A stretch of 44,939 bases of DNA from Gorillibacterium massiliense (GTDB lineage: Bacteria > Bacillota > Bacilli > Paenibacillales > NBRC-103111), in NCBI RefSeq assembly GCF_000455485.1, contig NZ_CBQR020000073.1, positions 1 to 44,939 of the forward strand, read 5' to 3'. The notes below the pieces were generated by a model. That model searched no databases. It saw nothing but the letters and a program-made list of their open reading frames with translations, and was not told the origin of the DNA. The first letter of the stretch is position 1. The number at the start of each line of letters is the position of its first letter. This document shows positions 16,392 through 24,445 of the stretch, one piece after another. The position numbers and the translations under genes were made by a program.

Positions 16392-16397
16392 TATAAT
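16392..16397 (+). promoter_or_regulatory. TATAAT -10 box before the ion transporter
   Basis: A perfect TATAAT at 16392-16397. No convincing -35 box is 16-18 bases upstream. It overlaps an in-frame ATG (16396), which therefore cannot be the start if this promoter is used. Confidence 0.45.
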
Positions 16398-16437
16398 GAA
16401 ATTTATTTCTTCATCCCTTATGGAATCGAGGATAGCC

Positions 16438-17607
16438 GTGAATTCTGCATCTTCATCCGAGCCAAAGGTTTATCCAGCCGGCGGTACCGCCATTCGGCTT
16501 CCCGTCTCGCGAGCGCTTGTGTTCATCCGCAAAGAGAGTTTCTTTTTTATCGTTCTAGCCGTCACCGTCATTTTGTCGTTCTTCTCGATGCCTCATGTCT
16601 CGGCTATCCATTGGAACGTTATCGCTACATTATTTGCACTCATGCTGGTTTGCTCCGCTTTTACCGAGTGCCGGCTGCTGGACTGGATTGCCGTTCGCGC
16701 ATTGGGGACGTTTCAAACTCCCCGCAAGCTGGGACTGGCGATGATCGCCGCCACCGGCGCTCTCGCTATGGTGGTCACCAACGATGTCGCGTTGCTCACA
16801 GTCGTACCGTTAACCCTCATCATGGCGAAAATGAGCGGGAAGGACCCGTTTCTGCTCATTATATTGGAGACGCTGTCCGCCAATTTGTTCTCGGCTCTTA
16901 CGCCCTTCGGTAACCCGCAAAACTTATATTTGTACGATTATTACGGGATACCCGCCGGAGAATTTTTTAGAATGATGCTTCCTTTCGGTTTGGCCGGAGC
17001 GGCATTGCTTGTTGCCGTGAATGGTCTTTTCAACAAAGGAGATGTGTATAAGACGAAGCAAAAGAAGCCTGATTTTCAGAACGGCAAGCTCCTGTTCGGG
17101 GCAACGGCAGCCTTTCTCCTGATTATCTTATCAGTGCTGCGGGTGGCCGATTACCGAATTGCCCTTGCTGCAACGCTTCTGATATTCTTCGTGCTGGCTC
17201 GGCGCATGTTTATAAAAGTGGATTATTTTCTGCTCGGCACCTTCATCCTCTTCTTTCTCTTTACCGATAGCCTGATCGGGATTGAAGCCGTCCGCGACGG
17301 GTTTGTTCGGTTCTTGGCCGGTAATGGAACGGTTGTGCTGGTTGCCGCCGGCGTGTCCCAACTGATCAGCAATGTGCCTGCCGCCGTGCTGCTTTCCGGG
17401 TTCACCGGGGATTACCGTGAGCTCTTGTACGGGGTATCCGTTGGCGGCTTGGGAACCTTGGTGGCTTCATTGGCCAGTTTAATCTCTTATAAGCTATACG
17501 CTCGGGAATATGCCCCCGGCATCTATTTTCGCCGATTTACGTTGTTGAACGCGAGCCTGTTGATTGTGCTTGCAGCGGGCTGTTGGCTCTTGGTGCGCAT
17601 GACGTAG
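16438..17607 (+). CDS. Ion transporter of the ArsB/NhaD/SLC13 (IT) superfamily
   Basis: A membrane protein of about 389 residues with roughly 10-11 helices. It has two related halves, each with a conserved turn: VVTNDVALLTVVPLTL in the first and ISNVPAAVLLSGFT in the second. SANLFSALTPFGNPQNLYLY matches the T-P-x-G-N-P-Q motif of the family that includes ArsB (arsenite), NhaD (sodium) and CitM/SLC13 (carboxylates). The substrate cannot be named. The start is uncertain: GTG at 16438 has GAGGAT five bases upstream, while ATG at 16420 and 16396 have none and the latter lies in a -10 box. No ars, cit or nha partner is next to it; agmatine genes follow 77 bases later. Confidence 0.75.
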   Translation: MNSASSSEPKVYPAGGTAIRLPVSRALVFIRKESFFFIVLAVTVILSFFSMPHVSAIHWNVIATLFALMLVCSAFTECRLLDWIAVRALGTFQTPRKLGLAMIAATGALAMVVTNDVALLTVVPLTLIMAKMSGKDPFLLIILETLSANLFSALTPFGNPQNLYLYDYYGIPAGEFFRMMLPFGLAGAALLVAVNGLFNKGDVYKTKQKKPDFQNGKLLFGATAAFLLIILSVLRVADYRIALAATLLIFFVLARRMFIKVDYFLLGTFILFFLFTDSLIGIEAVRDGFVRFLAGNGTVVLVAAGVSQLISNVPAAVLLSGFTGDYRELLYGVSVGGLGTLVASLASLISYKLYAREYAPGIYFRRFTLLNASLLIVLAAGCWLLVRMT

Positions 17608-17684
17608 CGGAGATTGTGGCAGACCGCCTTGATAAGATATGATAGTGCATGAAGAAAAATAGAGAAGGGAAAGACATAGATAAA

Positions 17685-18719
17685 ATGAAGTCAGCAAATC
17701 GTTCCTATACCATGCCGGCCGAATGGACCGAGCATGAACGCACCTTTATATCCTGGCCGATTCAGGATTCCATGTGCTATCCAGATGAATACGATGCCGT
17801 TTGCGGCGGCTATGCCGGATTGATCGAGGCCATCGCGGAGTTCGAGCCGGTGACGGTTATCGCGAACCCCGAGGATGCCGAACGGGTGCAGGCACGTTTT
17901 GCCAATGCGTGGATTACCGTTCTCGCCATTCCCCACAATGACGCTTGGCTCAGGGACAACGGCCCGACCTTCGTCGTCGGTGCCGACGGCTCCCTCGCCG
18001 GCATAAACTGGACATTCAACGCCTGGGGCGGCAAATATGCTCCCTGGGATCTGGACGACCGGGTCGCGCCTCGCATCTTGGGCCATCTCGGCGTCGGGCG
18101 CATCGACGTTCCGCTAGTTATGGAAGGCGGCTCGATCCATGTTGACGGCGAAGGGACGCTGCTCACGACGGAGGAATGTCTGCTGAATCCGAACCGCAAC
18201 CCGGAGAAGAGCAGGGAGGAGATCGCCGAAACGTTGGCAAACACCCTGGATATCGACTCCATCATCTGGTTGAAGCGTGGCTTAAGCGGTGATGAAACCG
18301 ACGGCCATGTGGACAATGTCGCCTGCTTCGCCGCTCCGGGCAAAGTAATCCTGCAGGTATGCGACGATCCGGCTGACGGGAATTATGCCATCACTCAAGA
18401 AAATCTGGAGATTCTGCGCCAAGCCGTGGATGCCAAAGGCCGGAAGCTGGAGATCGTACCGATTCAGCAGCCGCCCCTGACGACTTACGGAGACAAGCGT
18501 TTGACCCTCAGTTATTTGAACTTTTATTTCGTGAACGGCGGCATCATCCTTCCGGTATTCGGAGGAGCTGCGGCAGAAACCGACCGTCTGGCCGAAGAAA
18601 CGCTGAGCCGGGTATTCCCGGACCGCCGCATCCGCACCGTAGATGGCATGGCTGTCATCAGAGAAGGCGGAAATGTCCATTGCACGACCCAACAAATGCC
18701 GCGGGCAAACCGGGCTTAA
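17685..18719 (+). CDS. aguA: Agmatine deiminase AguA
   Basis: An enzyme of 344 residues in the guanidino-modifying (PPAD) family that converts agmatine to N-carbamoylputrescine and ammonia. Typical motifs are MPAEWTEHERTFISWP at the N-terminus, NDAWLRDNGPTFVV near 85, FNAWGGKY, MEGGSIHVDGEG, the acid/His motif DETDGHVDNVACF, and the catalytic Cys in the C-terminal GGNVHCTTQQMP. The Trp/Asp-rich N-terminal region is as in characterised bacterial enzymes. ATG at 17685 fits family length and has GGGAAAG about 11 bases upstream; ATG 17649 is in frame and possible. A weak TTGTGG-N18-TATGAT promoter lies at 17614-17643. aguB follows 26 bases after its stop. Confidence 0.9.
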   Translation: MKSANRSYTMPAEWTEHERTFISWPIQDSMCYPDEYDAVCGGYAGLIEAIAEFEPVTVIANPEDAERVQARFANAWITVLAIPHNDAWLRDNGPTFVVGADGSLAGINWTFNAWGGKYAPWDLDDRVAPRILGHLGVGRIDVPLVMEGGSIHVDGEGTLLTTEECLLNPNRNPEKSREEIAETLANTLDIDSIIWLKRGLSGDETDGHVDNVACFAAPGKVILQVCDDPADGNYAITQENLEILRQAVDAKGRKLEIVPIQQPPLTTYGDKRLTLSYLNFYFVNGGIILPVFGGAAAETDRLAEETLSRVFPDRRIRTVDGMAVIREGGNVHCTTQQMPRANRA

Positions 18720-18745
18720 ACACCCCCGCAAGGAGGAGAATCCAC

Positions 18746-19624
18746 TTGAGAATAGTAAAAGTAGCGGCTACCCAAATGAGCTGCTCCGCCAATATCGAAG
18801 AAAACATCCGCAAAGCGGACGCCTTGGTGCGGGAAGCGGCCCGGCAGGGGGCGCAGATTATTTTGCTGCAGGAGTTGTTTGAGACTCCCTACTTCTGCCA
18901 GAAGGAAAAAGCGGATTATTACGCTTACGCTACAGAGCTTGAAGAGAATAAGGCGGTACGGCATTTCCGGGAAGTGGCCAAGGAACTGAACGTTGTGCTG
19001 CCCATCAGCTTTTATGAGAAGAAAAACTATGCCCGGTATAACTCCCTCGCGGTTATTGACGCGGATGGCACTGTCATGGGAATCTACCGCAAAAGCCATA
19101 TCCCCGACGGCCCCGGCTATGAAGAGAAGTTTTACTTTAATCCCGGGGACACCGGCTTCAAGGTATGGAGTACCCGTTATGGCAAAATCGGCGTCGGCGT
19201 CTGCTGGGATCAGTGGTACCCGGAGGCCGCCCGCTGCATGGCGCTGGAAGGGGCGGAATTGCTGTTCTACCCGACAGCCATCGGCTCCGAACCCCAGGAC
19301 GGGTCCATCGACTCAAAGGACCACTGGCAGACCTGCATGCTGGGCCATGCGGCAGCCAATCTGATTCCGGTCATCGCTTCCAACCGCATCGGCGCGGAAT
19401 CCGATGAAGACTCTACCATCACCTTTTACGGCTCGTCCTTTATCGCCGGTCCACAAGGTAATAAGGTTACCGAAGCGGGACGGGGCGAAGAGACGGTGCT
19501 GGTTGCCGAATTCGACCTGGATGCACTCGAAACGGGACGGCTGGAGTGGGGCATCTTCCGCGACCGCCGGCCGGATTTATACAAGAAGATCGCAACCTAT
19601 GACGGCGAAACACTGATACGGTAA
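18746..19624 (+). CDS. aguB: N-carbamoylputrescine amidase AguB
   Basis: A 292-residue nitrilase-superfamily enzyme that hydrolyses N-carbamoylputrescine to putrescine, carbon dioxide and ammonia, the step after AguA. The catalytic triad is visible: Glu43 in LLQELFETPYF, Lys in MGIYRKSHIPDG (near residue 117) and Cys in IGVGVCWDQWYPEAAR (near residue 154). EEKFYFNPGDTGFKVW and FYGSSFIAGPQG are typical of this subfamily. TTG at 18746 is chosen because AAGGAGGAG sits seven bases upstream and the family begins with R-x-V-K-V-A-A-T-Q-M. The pair forms a two-gene putrescine operon that ends at the terminator at 19633. Confidence 0.92.
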   Translation: MRIVKVAATQMSCSANIEENIRKADALVREAARQGAQIILLQELFETPYFCQKEKADYYAYATELEENKAVRHFREVAKELNVVLPISFYEKKNYARYNSLAVIDADGTVMGIYRKSHIPDGPGYEEKFYFNPGDTGFKVWSTRYGKIGVGVCWDQWYPEAARCMALEGAELLFYPTAIGSEPQDGSIDSKDHWQTCMLGHAAANLIPVIASNRIGAESDEDSTITFYGSSFIAGPQGNKVTEAGRGEETVLVAEFDLDALETGRLEWGIFRDRRPDLYKKIATYDGETLIR

Positions 19625-19632
19625 AATCAACC

Positions 19633-19675
19633 GCAATCCCTCTCCGGATACTCTGGAGAGGGGTTGCTTTTTTGT
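19633..19675 (+). terminator. Strong intrinsic terminator of aguAB
   Basis: GCAATCCCTCTCC (19633-19645) pairs with GGAGAGGGGTTGC (19655-19667), followed by TTTTTTG and more T bases. Confidence 0.92.
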
Positions 19676-19711
19676 TTTTTATGAGAATACACTCGAATGT
19701 TAAATACTCGA

Positions 19712-19740
19712 TTGACAGATAGCGCGGAAAAGAGAACAAT
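19712..19740 (+). promoter_or_regulatory. Promoter candidate before SagB-type gene
   Basis: Perfect -35 TTGACA (19712-19717), 17-base spacer, -10-like AACAAT (19735-19740), about 38 bases before the start codon. Confidence 0.55.
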
Positions 19741-19777
19741 GTGGGTGGAAATGGATAGATAGCAGGGAGGCCGTACT

Positions 19778-20542
19778 ATGCTTGAAGAGCAGTTGAATTT
19801 GAAGGCAATTATACATAGCAACCGACATTTTATGAAAAGCGATTTTGGCGAATTGGACTTTGAGTCGGATCAGGATAAGGGGCTGACCCAGCCTCCGCTA
19901 ACCAAAAAGGCTACAGCTCAGGGCTCGATTCAGCTGCCTACGGAATATGCCGATGTGCTGAAGGAAGCCAATTATTTCGCTTTGCTTGAAGCAAGGAAAA
20001 GCCAACGTGTCTATAAGCAGGAGTCGTTGACTCTTGAGCAGCTGGCTTTTTTGCTGTGGTCGACTCAAGGAATAAAAAGCACCCGGGGCAATCAGTACGC
20101 TACCGTTCGCCCCGTCCCCTCCGCTGGAGCGCGGCATCCTTTTGAAACCTATCTGGCGGTTTTTCGGGTAGAGGGACTTGCTCCCGGAATCTATCATTAT
20201 TTGCCCTTCGAGCATGCGCTGGAGTTTCTTCATGAAGTTGACGATTTGGAGGATGAAGTTTCCCGGAGCTTGTGCGATCAAAAATGGGCGGCAAAAGGGG
20301 CGGTTACGTTTTTTTACAGTGCGGTTCCCTATCGCAGCGAATGGCGTTATTCGATCTTGTCCCACCGGGTCATGCTGATGGATGCCGGCCATGTTATGCA
20401 AAATCTCTATCTGAGTAGCGTTGCCATCGGCTGCGGTACATGTGCCATTGCGGCTTTTGACCAGAAGGTGGTGGACGGGCTGCTCGGGTTAGACGGCGAG
20501 GAGGAGTTTGTGGTGTATGCCGCGCCGGTTGGCGTGGTTTGA
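19778..20542 (+). CDS. SagB/ThcOx-type nitroreductase-family oxidoreductase
   Basis: A 254-residue protein of the FMN-dependent SagB dehydrogenase group. FMN-binding residues are expected in LEARKSQRVYKQE near residue 72 and in the later helix HRVMLMDAGHVMQNLYLSS near 205. The core VRPVPSAGARHPFETYLAV and PGIYHYLPFEHALE are characteristic of the family. Known SagB enzymes oxidise azolines to azoles in ribosomal peptides together with a YcaO cyclodehydratase; no YcaO or precursor peptide lies here, so the role is unknown. GGGAGG precedes ATG at 19778. A methyltransferase gene follows 83 bases after the stop. Confidence 0.82.
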   Translation: MLEEQLNLKAIIHSNRHFMKSDFGELDFESDQDKGLTQPPLTKKATAQGSIQLPTEYADVLKEANYFALLEARKSQRVYKQESLTLEQLAFLLWSTQGIKSTRGNQYATVRPVPSAGARHPFETYLAVFRVEGLAPGIYHYLPFEHALEFLHEVDDLEDEVSRSLCDQKWAAKGAVTFFYSAVPYRSEWRYSILSHRVMLMDAGHVMQNLYLSSVAIGCGTCAIAAFDQKVVDGLLGLDGEEEFVVYAAPVGVV

Positions 20543-20625
20543 TTTAATTATGAATGGGATCATGGCTGGGAAAGAACGACCTTTGACTGCGGAGAGATGA
20601 ATCCAAGGGAAGGCTGGGGATACCG

Positions 20626-21249
20626 ATGAACACCCAGGAGAAGATCAAACAGTGGGAGCAGGACGCTGCGCCGGCCCTGTTTCAAGGGCTGGGACTGCCA
20701 GAAGACGCCAAAATTCTCGACTACGGCTGCGGATTCGGCCATTATACGTTTGCCGCTGCTAGAGCTTTAGGCGGAAAGGGCGAGGTGTATGCCGTCGACA
20801 TCAACAAATGGTGTCTGACGCATATCAGCAGAAAAGCGAAGGATGAAGGTTTGACTAATATCATCATGCAGACGGGAAACAGGGATTACTCCTTGAAATT
20901 CGACGACGGCTTCTTCGACATGATCCTCTACTATGATCTTTTCCATGGCAGCGGCCAGCATCGCTTTATCCTTCTGGAAGAGGCAGCCAGGACCTTGAAA
21001 GCCGGAGGGATCCTGTCCGTGCTGCCTTTTCATCTATCTAACTTCCGGGATAAAAGAGGGATGAAGAAAATCTATACCTACCCGAAGGTTATCGCCGAGA
21101 TCGAAGCCAGCGGATTCGTCCGGGCAGAGGGCATACACCGGGAAGGGGTGCATTTTGACAAAGTGCACAGCCTTCACTATATGAGTCAAGGCAGCATAGA
21201 GTTTGAAGAGTTGGAGAGAGCAGAAATTCTCACTTTTCGGAAAGAATAG
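20626..21249 (+). CDS. Class I SAM-dependent methyltransferase
   Basis: A 207-residue enzyme. The SAM-binding motif I reads AKILDYGCGFGHYTFAAARA near residue 28, followed by an acidic motif II region (EVYAVDINKW) and DDGFFDMILYYDLFHG. The C-half (EEAARTLKAGGILSVLPFH) is the usual strand 5 region of ubiquinone/methyl-transfer Methyltransf_11/25-type enzymes. The substrate is unknown. ATG at 20626 lies 10-15 bases after a purine-rich GGGAAGG-GGGG segment. It probably shares a transcript with the SagB-type gene upstream. A terminator shared with the opposing hxlR-type gene follows. Confidence 0.82.
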   Translation: MNTQEKIKQWEQDAAPALFQGLGLPEDAKILDYGCGFGHYTFAAARALGGKGEVYAVDINKWCLTHISRKAKDEGLTNIIMQTGNRDYSLKFDDGFFDMILYYDLFHGSGQHRFILLEEAARTLKAGGILSVLPFHLSNFRDKRGMKKIYTYPKVIAEIEASGFVRAEGIHREGVHFDKVHSLHYMSQGSIEFEELERAEILTFRKE

Positions 21250-21288
21250 CGGTTTAGAGCATGGCGAAACAATACATAGAAGATGATG

Positions 21289-21329
21289 GCGATCTTGCGC
21301 ATCCTAACGGATGAGCAGGGTCGCTTTTT
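21289..21329 (+). terminator. Terminator between methyltransferase and HxlR genes
   Basis: GCGA (21289-21292) and TCGC (21321-21324) close a longer stem with inner CATCC/GGATG, followed by TTTTT. It may serve both converging genes. Confidence 0.7.
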
Positions 21330-21352
21330 GTTTAGGGCGAATCCAGTTGGTT

Positions 21353-21697
21353 TTAAGTCCAGCGAGCCGCCCATAGTTTCATTTCCTTGCAAATGTTATG
21401 AAGGTCCTGTCCTTTTGGCGTCAAGGTGTACTCGACCGTAACAGGAACCGTTGGGAATACTTGGCGTTCCAAAACCCCTTGCTCCTCCAGATGGCGCAGG
21501 GTGCTGGTTAAGGCGCGGGGGCTGACCACCTTGATCTCCCGCTGCAGCTCGCCGAAGCGCTTGGTTCCGCAGAACAATTCGCGGATGACAAGAAACGCCC
21601 ATTTTCCACCTAATACGTTCAGCGTTTTTTCAATGTTGCATTCGATGTGTTCGGGTGTTTTGGGAATGTAGCTGCTCACTTCATGGGCGGTTTTCAT
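21353..21697 (-). CDS. HxlR-family winged-helix regulator
   Basis: A 114-residue regulator of the HxlR (DUF24, MarR-like) family. The core reads CNIEKTLNVLGGKWAFLVIRELFCGTKRFGELQREI, then SPRALTSTLRHLEEQGVLER and VEYTLTPKGQDL, the full HxlR pattern, with one Cys at the start of the domain where redox-sensing members keep theirs. The start is ATG at 21697 with AAGGAGA six to eight bases upstream on the minus strand; upstream residues of a longer reading are leader. It diverges from an aldo/keto reductase, and the shared region holds palindromes, so it probably controls that reductase in response to electrophile or redox stress. Confidence 0.88.
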   Translation of the reverse strand: MKTAHEVSSYIPKTPEHIECNIEKTLNVLGGKWAFLVIRELFCGTKRFGELQREIKVVSPRALTSTLRHLEEQGVLERQVFPTVPVTVEYTLTPKGQDLHNICKEMKLWAARWT

Positions 21698-21727
21698 GGG
21701 TTGATTCTCCTTATCTATTAGGTTCAT

Positions 21728-21783
21728 AAGTATACTCAAGTATAGCAACTAATCTTCGTATAATATAGTGAATAATATTTCAC
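21728..21783. promoter_or_regulatory. Divergent control region between hxlR-type and reductase genes
   Basis: AAGTATACTCAAGTATAG (21728-21745) contains the palindrome AGTATACT and, on the minus strand, TATACT -10-like boxes for the regulator. TATAAT (21759-21764) could serve the plus-strand gene. GTGAA-N6-TTCAC (21768-21783) is a further near-palindrome. HxlR proteins commonly bind such sites in shared promoters; which one is used is inference. Confidence 0.5.
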
Positions 21784-21855
21784 TTCTTCAAAACGGGAAT
21801 AAACTACTTTAGAATAGAAGAGGTTTCACATCCGATTCTAAAGGAGGATTTTTCG

Positions 21856-22800
21856 ATGAATTATCGTCGGTTAGGCAACAGCGGTTTGAAAGTTAGCGAA
21901 ATCAGCTTGGGAAGCTGGCTCACATATGGGGGTTACGTCGAACGGGAAAATGCGGTAAACGCCATCAAGACCGCGTATGACTTGGGCATCAATTTCTTTG
22001 ATACGGCCAATGTATACGAGAAGGGCGCTGCGGAGGAATTGGTAGGAGAGGCGCTTAAGGCGTACCCCCGGGAATCCTATGTACTGGCGACGAAAGTATT
22101 TTGGCCTATGGGCGACGGACCCAATGACCGCGGCTTGTCCCGCAAACATATCATCGAACAGGCCAATGCCAGCCTGAAACGTCTTGGTCACGACTACATC
22201 GATATTTACTATTGCCACCGCCACGATCCGGAAACGCCTTTGGAAGAAACGCTGCGGGCGCTGGACGATCTGGTCCGTCAAGGAAAAGTGCTTTACGTCG
22301 GGATAAGCGAATGGCAAGCTTCGCAAATTGCGGAAGCGCTGCGCGTCGCCGATCGGTACCTGCTGGACCGGATCGTCGTCAACCAGCCGATCTACAACAT
22401 GTTCAACCGTTATATCGAAAAAGAAATCATTCCCTTGAGCGAGCGTTCCGGCATCGGACAAGTGGTATTTTCTCCGCTGGCACAAGGTTTGTTGACCGGC
22501 AAATACACATCCGTATCGGATATTCCTTCGGACAGCCGCGCGGCGAAGCTGGAGTGGATGCGCAAAGGCATTACGGAAGATAAAATCGCCAGAGTGCGCC
22601 AGTTGGAGGAGATTGCACGCGAACTCGATTTGTCCGTTGGCAATCTGGCGTTAGCCTGGATATTGCGCAAGGCCAATGTAGCCAGCGCTCTCGTGGGGGC
22701 AAGCCGTCCGGAGCAAGTGACGGAAAACGCCAAAGCTTCCGGCGTCATACTCAGCACCGAGATCATCGATCGGATTGAAGATATTCTGAAGGAAGCTTGA
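21856..22800 (+). CDS. Aldo/keto reductase
   Basis: A 314-residue NADPH-dependent oxidoreductase of the Kv-beta/YghZ-like AKR branch. The catalytic tetrad is visible: Asp in LGINFFDTANVYEKG (near residue 50), Tyr in NVYEKG, Lys in LATKVFWP and His in IYYCHRHDP. The C-terminal cofactor site is in NLALAWILRKANVASALVGASRPEQ. The overall TIM-barrel order is intact. AAAGGAGG lies about nine bases before ATG. The gene is divergent from an HxlR-family regulator, suggesting induction by reactive carbonyls or a similar stress. An SDR gene follows 24 bases downstream and probably shares the message. Confidence 0.9.
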   Translation: MNYRRLGNSGLKVSEISLGSWLTYGGYVERENAVNAIKTAYDLGINFFDTANVYEKGAAEELVGEALKAYPRESYVLATKVFWPMGDGPNDRGLSRKHIIEQANASLKRLGHDYIDIYYCHRHDPETPLEETLRALDDLVRQGKVLYVGISEWQASQIAEALRVADRYLLDRIVVNQPIYNMFNRYIEKEIIPLSERSGIGQVVFSPLAQGLLTGKYTSVSDIPSDSRAAKLEWMRKGITEDKIARVRQLEEIARELDLSVGNLALAWILRKANVASALVGASRPEQVTENAKASGVILSTEIIDRIEDILKEA

Positions 22801-22824
22801 GGACTTCATAAGGAGAATGGAACG

Positions 22825-23673
22825 ATGGCGAAAGTAGTAGTGACCGGAGGCAGCGGCATGTTAGGCCGCTGGGTGGTGCGGCATTTTGTCGAGCAAGGCT
22901 ACGACGTTTTGAATGTGGATACGAAAAAATCGGAAGAGCAGCTGTGTCCATCGCTCATCGTCAATTTGGAGGATCTGGGCGAAACCTATAGCGCTTTAGC
23001 CGGAGCGGATGCCGTTGTACATATGGCGGCGATTCCTGCCGCGCACATTTATCCACCGGAGGTGACCTTCCGCAATAACGTCATGTCTACGTATAACGTG
23101 TTGGAAGCGGCAGCCGGACTGGGCATACGCAAGGTCGTTCTGGCCTCCAGCGAGTCGTCCTACGGCATCTGTTTTGCAGTTCATCCTTTCGGACCGCAGT
23201 ATGTACCGATGGATGAAGAACATCCTCAACTGCCCCAGGACAGCTATGGCTTGTCCAAAGTGGTGAATGAGAAAACGGCAGAAATGTTCAACCGCCGGAC
23301 GGGCATGCAGGTGGTGTCCCTGCGCCTCGGCAATGTCATTCCGCCGGAATGGTACAGCCGGTTTCCTGATTTTATGAACAAACCGGAAGAACGGGAGCGC
23401 ATTTTGTGGAGCTATATCGATACACGCGATGCCGCTTCTGCCTGCCGTCTGGCTGTGGAAGCCGAAGATTTGGGAGCCGTTGCCCTCAATATCGCCGCCG
23501 ATGATTCCAGCATGGCCATTGCCAGCCGCGAATTGATGGCTGCCCGGTATCCCGAAGTAACGGATTTCCGTGCACCTTTGGAAGGCCACGAAACGCTGCT
23601 CAGCAATGAGAAAGCGAAGCAGCTGCTGAATTGGGCGCCGAAATACAAGTGGCGGGAGCAAGTGAATCAATAA
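22825..23673 (+). CDS. Extended SDR (epimerase/dehydratase-like) oxidoreductase
   Basis: A 282-residue NAD(P)-binding protein of the extended short-chain dehydrogenase type. The nucleotide motif is VVVTGGSGMLGRWVVRHF at the N-terminus (T-G-x-x-G-x-x-G). Then come VHMAAIPAAHIYPPEVTFRNNV, VLASSESSYG, and the catalytic Y-x-x-x-K in DSYGLSKVVNE near residue 145. The C-half with IDTRDAASACRLAVE and LLNWAPKYKWRE resembles UDP-glucose 4-epimerase-like proteins. AAGGAG lies nine bases before ATG. The substrate is unknown. It is the second gene after the aldo/keto reductase and ends at a terminator at 23695. Confidence 0.87.
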   Translation: MAKVVVTGGSGMLGRWVVRHFVEQGYDVLNVDTKKSEEQLCPSLIVNLEDLGETYSALAGADAVVHMAAIPAAHIYPPEVTFRNNVMSTYNVLEAAAGLGIRKVVLASSESSYGICFAVHPFGPQYVPMDEEHPQLPQDSYGLSKVVNEKTAEMFNRRTGMQVVSLRLGNVIPPEWYSRFPDFMNKPEERERILWSYIDTRDAASACRLAVEAEDLGAVALNIAADDSSMAIASRELMAARYPEVTDFRAPLEGHETLLSNEKAKQLLNWAPKYKWREQVNQ

Positions 23674-23694
23674 CTGCATAGCGTTAGGGAAAGA

Positions 23695-23727
23695 GAGGGG
23701 CCTGTATGCGGGGCACCTCCCTTTTTT
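23695..23727 (+). terminator. Intrinsic terminator after SDR gene
   Basis: GAGGGGCC (23695-23702) pairs with GGCACCTC (23712-23719) with one mismatch, followed by CTTTTTT. Confidence 0.75.
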
Positions 23728-24445
23728 GTATAACACCCCTCCAGTTCGACTGGGGGTTCGGGAAAGCTTAAAGCGATGTGTAGAATATCCTTTGAAATTG
23801 ATCATGAAGTGAATGCCGGTCTACCACAGCGCATATGAGATCTATGAAGAATAAAGGATGGATAAGAGTTGTCTCAATAAGTGTCATTAAACCGAGCAGG
23901 ATGCGAAGAGCGAGTGGATGAATACCTGCAAATATACCGTTTTTTCTCTTCACGTGAGGGGAGTTTTTGAAATAACTGCAAACTTACAGGTATTTCGAGC
24001 TCAAACTCTACATTCATAACCATGGGACAAAAATACCTGTACAATCACAGTTATTTCTTCAAATGGGCCAATTTTGTTGATATTACCTGCATTTTTGCAG
24101 GTATTCACCAAACGCTGTCCCAAGCCCGATGCAGGATCACGTCCACATGCAGGTAGGTATTCGAGAATAGAACGAGCTCATTGATCCGTTTACGGGGAGT
24201 CAGCTAATAAGGGCAGGGGGCAGGTAACGTGACCCTTTTAAGGGCTAGCCTGTGGACGTTCCGCGGTTGGCAGTCTTCACTTCGCTTTTGAGGCGCTGGC
24301 TCTTATCATGTCCTTATTGGGCTGATGGAAGCCACCGGCAAAGCCTGCGGTTATGACACGGGATTCGCCAGGGTATTGGATAAAAACGGCGATTTACGAT
24401 ATGCTTAAGCTGAATCGCAATTACGTGCCCTGAAGGAGCTTGAAG
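23728..24445. other. Gene-free region
   Basis: No convincing gene is present in these 718 bases. The left end has a small hairpin (CCCC-CCAG/CTGG-GGG near 23735-23755). The middle holds the CTG-N8-CAG palindrome family. The right end (24330-24430) has two overlapping frames that read like broken coding sequence, for example a short stretch GLMEATGKACGYDTGFARVL followed after a frame change by AIYDMLKLNRNYVP and a stop, but I cannot assign a family. Confidence 0.6.
23921..24105. repeat. Family of short palindromes CTG-N8-CAG
   Basis: Three near-copies and one half-copy occur in a gene-free stretch. AAATAACTG-N8-CAGGTATTT spans about 23970-23994; AAATACCTG-N8-CAGTTATTT about 24031-24056; ATTACCTG-N8-CAGGTATT 24082-24105; and a copy with a decayed right arm, AATACCTGCAAATATACC, begins at 23921. 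All complete ones have an eight-base loop. Centres are spaced about 50-60 bases. Further fragments (ATGCAGG) occur near 24130-24155. It looks like a scattered intergenic repeat, probably genome-wide in this lineage. Confidence 0.65.

Noticed and set aside
16326-16913. Open frame at the start of the ion transporter gene
   Set aside because: It is offset from the transporter frame, Arg/His-rich, and has no ribosome site.
23921-24160. Repeats near 24 kb as a CRISPR array
   Set aside because: Copies are too short and too varied, the intervals are not unique 30-40 base spacers of constant length, and no cas gene is nearby.
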